6,050 bases of DNA from an uncultured Cellvibrio sp. GTDB taxonomy: Bacteria > Pseudomonadota > Gammaproteobacteria > Pseudomonadales > Cellvibrionaceae. Each line of letters opens with the position of its first letter. The stretch's first letter is position 1. The stretch is from assembly GCA_937958105.1 (NCBI GenBank), contig CALFXJ010000007.1:1-6050 (forward strand). The letters run 5' to 3'. The translations under genes and the position numbers were made by a program. This document shows positions 1-6,021 of the stretch, one piece after another. The notes beneath the pieces were generated by a model. It did no database searches. It worked only from the letters and a program-made list of their open reading frames with translations, and had not been told where the DNA came from.

Positions 1-915
1 TCAAACCTTACTCAAACACCGAATCGCCACAGCAGCGGCGGAAGTGCGGTTTTCTACTCCGAGTTTACGAAATATCTGCTCGAGGTGTTTGTTAACCGTG
101 CGGGGGCTCATCTCCAGAATCTGGCCGATTTCGCGGTTGGTCTTGCCGTTGGCGATCCAGAGCAAAACATCAGCTTCGCGTCCGGTGACGGCGAATTGTT
201 GTTTGAAGGTATCTGTTGCCGCCGCCGGTTTGGGGGCATCGCTTAACCGCAACAGATATTCTTTATTATCCACTAGTGCAAGAAACTCAACGCTTAATAT
301 ACGCGGCAGAAAATTCAGGCCGAGGGTGTGGCCGGCTTCGGGGTTGTGAGTGATCCATTCGCGCAGGGCGAGGCTGATGGCTGCCCGCTGGGTTGGTTCA
401 TCGGCGCCGGCCATTTGAAGCAGATGATGCACCTGAGGTGTCGCCCACAGCAGGTGGCCCTGGTGATCGGCGGCCAGCAGAAATTGTCCTGCTGTATCCA
501 GTGCACTGCGTGCACTGCGGGTCATGCGCGCGTTGGTGAGATGAACGCGCATGCGCGCCACCAGTTCTTCGGCATTGATAGGCTTGGTGACGTAATCCAC
601 TCCGCCTGCACTGAGCCCCATAACGACATGCTCGGTGTCGCTCAGCCCGGTCATGAAGATAATCGGCACATTGGCGAGTTCCGGGTTCTGTTTTAAACGA
701 CGGCAGGTTTCAAAACCATCCATGTTAGGCATGATGGCATCCAGCAGGATGATATCCGGTGTGATGTTTCGGGTAATTGTCAGGGCCTGCACGCCCTCCA
801 GTGCAACCAGCACGGTAAATGCCGCATCTTCGAGCACGTCATTAAGCATATGGATACCGTCAAGCGCATCATCGACAACAAGGACTACCGGTCGCTGATT
901 GTTATGATTGTTCAT
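1..915 (-). CDS. LuxR/NarL-type response regulator with PAS-like linker
   Basis: Predicted cytoplasmic DNA-binding response regulator of 304 residues, acting as output partner of the upstream kinase. Residues 8-125 form a receiver domain with the acidic pair D15/D16, phospho-acceptor D59 in the IILLDAIMP motif, T89 and K111 before P112. Residues ~138-225 look PAS-like (a stretch resembling a PAS start, with a D-x-x-G turn near 150-153), but this is weak. Residues ~241-300 are a LuxR-type helix-turn-helix with TGREADVL and a recognition region around SPRTVNKHLEQIFRKLGV. I chose the ATG at 915 because AGGTG lies six bases upstream. An in-frame TTG at 972 would add 19 residues but has no ribosome site and lies wholly inside the kinase gene. 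The start overlaps the kinase stop by 14 bases, which suggests translational coupling. The stop is TGA at the first bases of the window, so the gene is complete. Target genes are not shown; the divergent urtA-like gene and self-regulation are inferred. Confidence 0.93.
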   Translation of the reverse strand: MNNHNNQRPVVLVVDDALDGIHMLNDVLEDAAFTVLVALEGVQALTITRNITPDIILLDAIMPNMDGFETCRRLKQNPELANVPIIFMTGLSDTEHVVMGLSAGGVDYVTKPINAEELVARMRVHLTNARMTRSARSALDTAGQFLLAADHQGHLLWATPQVHHLLQMAGADEPTQRAAISLALREWITHNPEAGHTLGLNFLPRILSVEFLALVDNKEYLLRLSDAPKPAAATDTFKQQFAVTGREADVLLWIANGKTNREIGQILEMSPRTVNKHLEQIFRKLGVENRTSAAAVAIRCLSKV

Positions 916-3900
916 AATTGACACCTGCAGATTCGGTTGAGTGTTGGTCAAGGAGATTGATGATTTTTTCAAACTGAAAGTTGTTGGCCAGATTGGTCAG
1001 CACATCGATAAATTCCGACTGAGCCTGCTGCTGGTCCTTCAGTTGCTGCAGATAATCCTGCAGCCCTTTTTTATGACCGATGGCTGACAGCTGCTGGATT
1101 CGCCGGATATGAATCTCGTCCGGCAGCTGTAACACAGGAATCCTGGCGGAAGTGGATAGTTGAATGACCGGCTGAGGTTTGTCATAACACCAGGTGAGGT
1201 TCAACAGTCGCCCGATCGGCTCCAGCAGCAAATTGAACCGTACAGGCTTAATGACATAAGCATCGTGCAGCGGTGGTTGCTCGCTGGTATCAGCATGACG
1301 ATTGCGACCTTCGCTGGCATCGGCGGAAACCATAATGATCGGTTCGCGATAACCCGCCGCTCGCAATTGTGCAGCAACTTCCCAGCCGCTCAGGCCGGGC
1401 ATGGACACATCCAGCATGATTAAATCCGGGGCTTTCCCGTTTGCGGTTTCCTGCTGCAGGTGCTCCATCACCGTCAGAGAATTGCTGACTTCGGTAATGT
1501 GGAAGCCCAGCGGCATCAGCATTGCGCACAGCAGTTGCCGATGGGGCGCTTCGTCATCGACGATCATCAGATTGCGTACCCGGCCTTGATAACCGTAGAT
1601 AGTCTGCGCAGGTGCAGTGATGGATTCCGGCAAAGGCTTGCTGACGCTGGAGAGCATCAGGCTGGCCTTGAACAGACTGCCCTGGCCCGGCGTACTTTTC
1701 ACGGAAATATCGCCGCCCATGATCTCAGCGAGCAGCCGCGTGATGGTCAATCCCAGTCCGGTTCCGATGACGGTGCTGCCGGGTTTGCGGACCCGCTCAA
1801 AGGGGCGGAAGATGCGCTCCATATCTTCCGGAGCAATGCCTTCACCCGTATCCTGCACACTGAACTCGGCAACCTGATTGCGATAGCGCAGTGTAAAACT
1901 GACCTTGCCCTGCTCGGTATACTTGATGGCGTTGGACAGAAGATTGATCAGAATCTGGCGCAGGCGTTTTTCATCGGTATGCACAAATTCCGGCAGACGA
2001 TCGTTGCAGTGATATTCAAAGACCAGTCCTTTTGCTTCTGCCTGCAGGCGAAACATGTTGACCAGCTGATCCATCAATACTGCGAGTTTCACCTGATCTT
2101 TGTGCAGGTCCAGCCGGCCAGCTTCGATCTTCGAGATGTCGAGGAGGCCTTCAATCAGGTCCGCCAGATGTTCACCACTGCGGCGAATCACCGTCAGTGC
2201 TTCCTTGCGATTGGCGGGCATCGCGGGATCTCTTTCCAATAACTGTGTATAGCCGAGTACGGCGTTGAGTGGCGAACGCAGTTCATGGCTGATACCGGTC
2301 AGGTACCGGCTTTTGGCGAGGTTGGCCGCCTCTGCGTGTTCTTTGGCTTCCTGCAGAGCTTTGTCGGTACGTTCGTGGGCAAGAATTTCCTCCATCAGCA
2401 GGCGTGTCTGACGCTGGGTTTCTTCCTGCGCAACCACGCGGCTTTCATGGGCCAGCACAAACAGCCAGCTCACCACGCCGGTGATGATGACCAGCAGAAA
2501 AAAGACTTTCCATAAGGTCGTCGCGAGCAGCTGCGCAGTGACAGCATCTTCAGTCAGGGTTTGAAAATAAATCATTGACAGCAACACGGCGGACAGGCCG
2601 TTGATGATGATTACCAAAGTCAGAAAATGACCGAGACGCGAATTAATATTGGGTGTCAGCCAGCTCGGAAGAAAGGCTGTAAAAAAACTGCGCAGCTGCT
2701 CCGCGTAGCCGGCACCCGGCTTACAGTAATCGTTGCAGCGCGCATCCAGCGAGCAGCACAGCGAACAAATGTGACCGGCATAAGCGGGGCAGTAAGTCAC
2801 ATCCTCACGTTCGAATTTATGTTCACAGATACAGCAGTTGACGGTGCCCTCGGTAGCCGCTATCTCAACGACTGGGCGTGCGATGTAATACCGGCCCTTT
2901 GTGCCCCAGGCGATAAGTGGCGAAATAATCAGGGCGGAGAGCAGGGCGATAAAGTGAGACAATGCCTGCGCGACATCCCCAGCAACACCCAGCTGGCAGG
3001 TGATGCCGATAACGGAGGCCATCAACATGCCGCCGAAGCCAACCGGGTTGATGTCATACAGATGAGCGCGTTTGAACTCGATATGCTCAGGGCTGAAGCC
3101 CAAGGGTTTATTGATTACCAGATCCGCCACCAGCGCCCCCAGCCAGGCCACCGCAACAATGCCATACACACCGAGTGTCTGCTCCAGCGCGTGGTAAACC
3201 CCCAGCTCCATCAACAGCAGGGCAATGGCGACATTGAACACCAGCCACACCACACGGCCGGGATGACTGTGAGTCAGGCGTGAGAAAAAATTTGACCAGG
3301 CGATGGAGCCAGCGTAGGCATTGGTAACATTGATCTTCAATTGGCAGAGAATCACAAAGACTCCCGCAACCGCGAGAGCAACCTCCGGTGAGTAGGTAAT
3401 GTAGCTGAACGCGACCATATACATGCGTGTAGGATCAGCCGACTCGAGCAAGGGCACACCGTGATTCAGCGCGAGCACCGCCAGAAATGATCCCGCCAGG
3501 ATTTTTATTACACCAATGATGATCCAACCCGGGCCGCCGGCCATCAATGCACACCACCAACGCACCCGTGTCTTCGGTGTTTGCGCCGGCAGAAAGCGCA
3601 GAAAATCCACCTGCTCACCGATCTGTGCAATCAGCGAAAACATTACCGCCGAGGCCGCCCCGAAAAGCAGGATGTTCACCCCCGGCATATTGTCGTTATC
3701 CACACGCTGTTCGGTCCCGATAAACGCCGTCCAGCTTTCTACCGAGCTTGCATCGATGTAGATAATAAAAACAAATGGCAGAAGCTGCAGCACCAGCCAC
3801 AGAGGCTGGCTCCATAACTGAAAGCGGCTGATAAACGTAATGCCGTGCGTAACCAGTGGAATAACCACCAGCGCACTGATCAGATAACCCAAGGCGAGGG

Positions 3901-4363
3901 GAATCGCAAACAGCAGCTCCAGTGCCATTGCCATAATGGCCGCTTCCAGAGCAAAGAAGATGAACGTAAAGGAAGCATAGATTAACGAGGTAATCGTAGA
4001 ACCGATATAACCAAACCCGGCGCCGCGCGTCAGCAGATCAATATCCACACCATACCTGGCTGCGTAATAACTGATGGGGATTGCCGTAAGAAAAATAATC
4101 AACCCGACCGTGCAGATTGCCGCTACGGCATTATTGAATCCATAGTGAAGCGTAATGGCCCCGCCGATAGCCTCCAGCGCAAGAAATGAAATTGCTCCCA
4201 AAGCTGTTGTGGCTACCCGTGCCCGTGACCAGCGCCGCGCACTTTTGGCGGTAAAGCGGAGTGCATAATCCTCCAGTGTCTGGTTGGCGACCCACTGATT
4301 GTAGTTGCGTCTTACTCGGAAGATATGTTGCTTGGCTGTCATCGGGTTTCCCAAGTATTTCAT
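902..4363 (-). CDS. NCS1 transporter-like hybrid sensor histidine kinase
   Basis: Inner-membrane sensor kinase of 1153 residues, far longer than a normal permease (~420-500) or a simple kinase. Residues ~48-490 carry about 12 hydrophobic helices and resemble NCS1 nucleobase/allantoin permeases (CodB type). Residues 510-547 hold nine cysteines (510, 511, 513, 525, 533, 536, 537, 543, 547). Two further helices lie at ~578-600 and ~615-637, followed by a charged coiled coil (~640-685). The HisKA domain has H693 in SHELRSPLN. The ATPase domain has N811 (N box), DTGEG at 838-842 and GTGLGL at 867-872. The receiver has D936/D937, D985, S1013 and K1039. A helical tail spans ~1080-1145 and shows no obvious HPt motif. 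All catalytic residues are present, so it should be active. The ATG at 4363 has no clear ribosome site; the in-frame ATG at 4342 has GGGA eight bases upstream and is a credible alternative that loses seven residues. It is cotranscribed with the regulator gene by overlap. The ligand is unknown; a nitrogenous small molecule is inferred from the NCS1 fold and the UrtA-like neighbour. Confidence 0.93.
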   Translation of the reverse strand: MKYLGNPMTAKQHIFRVRRNYNQWVANQTLEDYALRFTAKSARRWSRARVATTALGAISFLALEAIGGAITLHYGFNNAVAAICTVGLIIFLTAIPISYYAARYGVDIDLLTRGAGFGYIGSTITSLIYASFTFIFFALEAAIMAMALELLFAIPLALGYLISALVVIPLVTHGITFISRFQLWSQPLWLVLQLLPFVFIIYIDASSVESWTAFIGTEQRVDNDNMPGVNILLFGAASAVMFSLIAQIGEQVDFLRFLPAQTPKTRVRWWCALMAGGPGWIIIGVIKILAGSFLAVLALNHGVPLLESADPTRMYMVAFSYITYSPEVALAVAGVFVILCQLKINVTNAYAGSIAWSNFFSRLTHSHPGRVVWLVFNVAIALLLMELGVYHALEQTLGVYGIVAVAWLGALVADLVINKPLGFSPEHIEFKRAHLYDINPVGFGGMLMASVIGITCQLGVAGDVAQALSHFIALLSALIISPLIAWGTKGRYYIARPVVEIAATEGTVNCCICEHKFEREDVTYCPAYAGHICSLCCSLDARCNDYCKPGAGYAEQLRSFFTAFLPSWLTPNINSRLGHFLTLVIIINGLSAVLLSMIYFQTLTEDAVTAQLLATTLWKVFFLLVIITGVVSWLFVLAHESRVVAQEETQRQTRLLMEEILAHERTDKALQEAKEHAEAANLAKSRYLTGISHELRSPLNAVLGYTQLLERDPAMPANRKEALTVIRRSGEHLADLIEGLLDISKIEAGRLDLHKDQVKLAVLMDQLVNMFRLQAEAKGLVFEYHCNDRLPEFVHTDEKRLRQILINLLSNAIKYTEQGKVSFTLRYRNQVAEFSVQDTGEGIAPEDMERIFRPFERVRKPGSTVIGTGLGLTITRLLAEIMGGDISVKSTPGQGSLFKASLMLSSVSKPLPESITAPAQTIYGYQGRVRNLMIVDDEAPHRQLLCAMLMPLGFHITEVSNSLTVMEHLQQETANGKAPDLIMLDVSMPGLSGWEVAAQLRAAGYREPIIMVSADASEGRNRHADTSEQPPLHDAYVIKPVRFNLLLEPIGRLLNLTWCYDKPQPVIQLSTSARIPVLQLPDEIHIRRIQQLSAIGHKKGLQDYLQQLKDQQQAQSEFIDVLTNLANNFQFEKIINLLDQHSTESAGVNYEQS
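922..926 (-). promoter_or_regulatory. Ribosome binding site of the response regulator
   Basis: Read on the minus strand, AGGTG stands six bases before the ATG at 915. It lies inside the last codons of the kinase gene. It decides the start in favour of 915 over the TTG at 972, which is preceded by no purine-rich stretch. Confidence 0.6.
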
Positions 4364-4381
4364 CCAGGAAAGTATGTCCCT

Positions 4382-4399
4382 GCAACAGCAGAATGTTGC
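4382..4399 (-). other. Small inverted repeat in the kinase leader
   Basis: GCAACA (4382-4387) and TGTTGC (4394-4399) are exact reverse complements separated by six bases. The pair lies 19-36 bases before the kinase ATG at 4363 and downstream of the predicted sigma-54 start point. It could be a weak hairpin in the mRNA leader or a protein-binding dyad. It is short enough to occur by chance. Confidence 0.3.
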
Positions 4400-4426
4400 G
4401 TTTTGGTGCGTTAATGAAATGCTCTG

Positions 4427-4442
4427 CGCATTGTTTGTGCCG
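4427..4442 (-). promoter_or_regulatory. Candidate sigma-54 promoter for the kinase-regulator operon
   Basis: On the minus strand the sequence reads CGGCACAAACAATGCG. Against the sigma-54 consensus TGGCACG-N4-TTGCW it keeps the invariant GG and GC with the correct 10-base gap, plus the full GGCAC and TGC cores. It differs at the first T, the G after CAC, one T of the -12 element and the last position. Transcription would start near 4416, giving a leader of about 53 bases before the ATG at 4363. RpoN promoters are typical of nitrogen-source genes, which fits the neighbourhood. No convincing NtrC site was seen upstream, so the activator is unknown. Confidence 0.45.
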
Positions 4443-4491
4443 GGAGCGTAGCGACTGCTTGTTCTGCAGCAGCTTTTCTGTGATTCCGGTC

Positions 4492-4522
4492 TTTATATGA
4501 TCGCTTGGGTTATTCCTATCAA
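4492..4522 (-). promoter_or_regulatory. Weak sigma-70-like promoter candidate facing the kinase gene
   Basis: On the minus strand TTGATA (4522-4517) is followed after 19 bases by TATAAA (4497-4492); a 17-base spacing gives CATATA instead. The -35 element is close to TTGACA, but the spacing to the better -10 is longer than ideal. It lies upstream of the sigma-54 candidate and could give basal expression of the operon. Confidence 0.25.
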
Positions 4523-4604
4523 AAGCCGTACCACTTGATACACAACCTCCTCCCGTGATTCATCACTTAACACATTTCATTAACCAGACCATGCGTTAAA
4601 TGAC

Positions 4605-4644
4605 GTAGGCATCTGGGGCATTTGTCGAATGGGCGGAAGCCTAC
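4605..4644 (+). other. Possible nested stem-loop upstream of urtA
   Basis: GTAGGC (4605-4610) can pair with GCCTAC (4639-4644). Inside the loop, CATTT (4619-4623) can pair with GAATG (4627-4631) around a three-base loop. The result is two stacked stems separated by an internal loop of 8 and 7 bases. If the urtA transcript begins upstream of 4605 this would sit in its leader. It does not match a riboswitch class that I recognise and may be chance. Confidence 0.25.
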
Positions 4645-4657
4645 TGCACACGCAGAA

Positions 4658-4680
4658 TGGGCACCGTGGGCACACCGTGT
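4658..4680. repeat. CACCGTG direct repeat with 11-base spacing
   Basis: CACCGTG occurs at 4662-4668 and again at 4673-4679. Each is the core of a near-palindrome (GCAC-C-GTG and ACAC-C-GTGT) centred 11 bases apart, about one helical turn. TGGGCAC is also repeated, at 4658-4664 and 4667-4673. This is typical spacing for two protein protomers on one DNA face. It lies ~90-110 bases before the urtA start, where an activator site would be expected. Confidence 0.35.
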
Positions 4681-4704
4681 CTGTACTGGGAAAGCGATGT
4701 GAAT

Positions 4705-4735
4705 GCGTTAAAAGAAGTCGCGTTAAAAGAAAGTC
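4705..4735 (+). repeat. Tandem GCGTTAAAAGAA(A)GTC repeat upstream of urtA
   Basis: GCGTTAAAAGAAGTC (4705-4719) is followed immediately by GCGTTAAAAGAAAGTC (4720-4735). The two copies are identical except for one extra A. They end 32 bases before the urtA ATG. The core GCGTTAA also appears at 4408-4414 and 4593-4599, so this belongs to a motif family confined to this intergenic region. A tandem regulator-binding site for the neighbouring response regulator, or a repressor site over the urtA promoter, is inferred. Confidence 0.55.
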
Positions 4736-4756
4736 CCTGGCTTTTCAATAATCGAT

Positions 4757-4761
4757 GAGGA
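4757..4761 (+). promoter_or_regulatory. Ribosome binding site of urtA
   Basis: GAGGA stands six bases before the ATG at 4768, a good Shine-Dalgarno match at normal distance. It supports this start, which is also the one that gives a complete signal peptide. Confidence 0.75.
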
Positions 4762-4767
4762 TAGACC

Positions 4768-6012
4768 ATGAGTAGGCAACATATCAGAACCGGCAGCTCA
4801 CGCCTGCCGTTGCTCAATAGCTTAAAGACCCTGGTTGCGTCGCTGGCAATGGTAGCGGCGACGGCAACCCATGCAGAGGTCAACACCACCGGTCTGGCAG
4901 TTACCGACACCACAGTTAAAGTAGGCATTCTGCACTCGGTGACCGGCACCATGGCCATCAGTGAAACCGGCTCGGTGCAGGCAGAAAAACTGGCGATTGA
5001 ACAGATCAACGCAATGGGCGGGGTACTGGGTCGCAAGATTGAATTCATTCAGGAAGATGGAGCCAGTGACTGGCCAACCTTCGCCGAGAAGTCGCGCAAG
5101 CTGCTGGTGAATGACAAGGTTGCGGCAGTGTTTGGCTGCTGGACTTCAGCTTCACGGAAAGCCGTATTGCCAATCTTTGAACAGTACAACGGCATGCTCT
5201 ACTACCCGACTTTCTATGAAGGCCTTGAGCAGTCTCCCAACGTTATCTACACCGGTCAGGAAGCGACGCAGCAGATTATTGCGGGCATTGACTGGGTGGT
5301 AAAAAACAAAGACGCCAAGACATTTTATCTGCTCGGTTCTGATTACATCTGGCCGCGCACTTCCAACAAGATTGCGCGTAAGCATATCGAAAAACTCGGC
5401 CTGAAAGTGGTGGGTGAAGAATATTACCCCCTGGGCCACACACAATTTAACTCAGTGATCAACAAGATCAAACTGCGTAAGCCGGATGTGATCTACGCCA
5501 TCGTGGTGGGTGGTTCCAACGTGGCTTTTTATAAGCAGCTGAAAGCCGCCGGTATCGATATGACCAAGGAAAAACCATTGGTATTGACCATCTCGGTTAC
5601 CGAAGACGAAATCCTCGGTATCGGTGGTGAAAACATGGTGGGTGCATACGCGGCCATGAAATACTTCCAGAGCCTGCCCAACGAAAATAATCAGGCGTTT
5701 GTGAAAGCATTCAAAGAGCGCTGGGGTAATGACATCGTGATCGGTGACGTCACTCAGGCTGCCTACCTCGGACCCTGGTTGTGGAAAGCAGCCGTGGAAA
5801 AAGCAGGCTCCTTTGATATCGACAAGGTGCGCGCTGCATCGCCGGGCCTTGAGCTCACCACAGCGCCGGAAGGTTACGTGAAGATTCACCCCAACCATCA
5901 CCTCTGGTCGAAAACCCGTATCGGTCACGCTCAGAAAGATGGTCAGTACAAGGTCGTCTATGAGACACCGGATCTGATCGAACCCAACCCCTTCCCCGAA
6001 GGCTACCAGTAA
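4768..6012 (+). CDS. urtA: UrtA-family periplasmic urea/amide-binding protein
   Basis: Substrate-binding component of a branched-chain amino acid-type ABC importer; the UrtA/FmdD family binds urea or short-chain amides in the periplasm and hands them to UrtBC permease and UrtDE ATPase subunits. The 414-residue precursor starts with a basic n-region, a hydrophobic stretch (~22-33) and a Sec cleavage site after THA (residue 36). The mature part begins with VKVGILHSVTGTMAISE (50-66). Family landmarks follow: VFGCWTSASRK (121-131), YYPTFYEG (145-152), FYLLGSDYIWPRT (186-198) and NHHLW (376-380). Length is normal for the family. Canonical UrtA proteins, as I remember them, read YPVQYEGE where this one reads YPTFYEGL, so it may be a sister subgroup with a different ligand, and the symbol is a family label. 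It is transcribed divergently from the kinase-regulator operon. No permease or ATPase gene is in view; they may follow to the right. Confidence 0.88.
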   Translation: MSRQHIRTGSSRLPLLNSLKTLVASLAMVAATATHAEVNTTGLAVTDTTVKVGILHSVTGTMAISETGSVQAEKLAIEQINAMGGVLGRKIEFIQEDGASDWPTFAEKSRKLLVNDKVAAVFGCWTSASRKAVLPIFEQYNGMLYYPTFYEGLEQSPNVIYTGQEATQQIIAGIDWVVKNKDAKTFYLLGSDYIWPRTSNKIARKHIEKLGLKVVGEEYYPLGHTQFNSVINKIKLRKPDVIYAIVVGGSNVAFYKQLKAAGIDMTKEKPLVLTISVTEDEILGIGGENMVGAYAAMKYFQSLPNENNQAFVKAFKERWGNDIVIGDVTQAAYLGPWLWKAAVEKAGSFDIDKVRAASPGLELTTAPEGYVKIHPNHHLWSKTRIGHAQKDGQYKVVYETPDLIEPNPFPEGYQ

Positions 6013-6021
6013 CCGTAGGTC

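Larger units (their letters stand above)
4410..4584. repeat. Exact 12-base inverted pair across the divergent region
   Basis: GTTAATGAAATG at 4410-4421 recurs exactly in reverse complement (CATTTCATTAAC) at 4573-4584, with 151 bases between the copies. The left copy covers the predicted sigma-54 start point (~4416). The right copy is followed on the minus strand, 13 bases on, by a related GTTAAGTGATG. The distance is too long for an RNA hairpin to be the obvious reading. Paired operator sites for one regulator acting on both divergent genes, perhaps through looping, is the likelier inference. Confidence 0.5.

Noticed and set aside
916..972. Longer start (TTG at 972) for the response regulator
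   Set aside because: There is no Shine-Dalgarno sequence, the start codon is rare, and the extra residues lie wholly within the kinase reading region and precede a normal receiver start. The ATG at 915 is better.
902..1130. HPt domain at the kinase C-terminus
   Set aside because: H1097 sits in a loop-like segment (AIGHKKG) and lacks the usual HxLKG context.
1460..2242. 260-residue open frame on the plus strand inside the kinase gene
   Set aside because: It is antisense to the HisKA and ATPase domains, which are unmistakable on the other strand. Its protein has no recognisable domain and no ribosome site stands out.
2627..3283. 218-residue open frame on the plus strand
   Set aside because: It mirrors the transporter and cysteine part of the kinase gene, and its composition is that of a reverse-strand shadow.
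4747..4752. AATAAT as a -10 box for urtA
   Set aside because: Transcription would begin inside the ribosome binding site, and no -35 element lies at the proper distance.
4600..4767. Sigma-54 promoter for urtA
   Set aside because: Every GG on the plus strand in this stretch was checked for GC ten bases later and none fits.
4550..4767. Guanidine (ykkC) or glutamine (glnA) riboswitch before urtA
   Set aside because: A GGAAG near 4635 and TTCATC near 4559 superficially recall glnA RNA, but the conserved core and pairing are absent, and the ykkC core motifs are also missing.
4641..5048. 135-residue minus-strand frame covering the urtA start and the control repeats
   Set aside because: It overlaps the signal peptide of urtA and the regulatory region antisense, and the protein has no recognisable feature.
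5452..5928. 158-residue open frame on the minus strand
   Set aside because: It lies entirely antisense to well-conserved urtA sequence, with no family resemblance.
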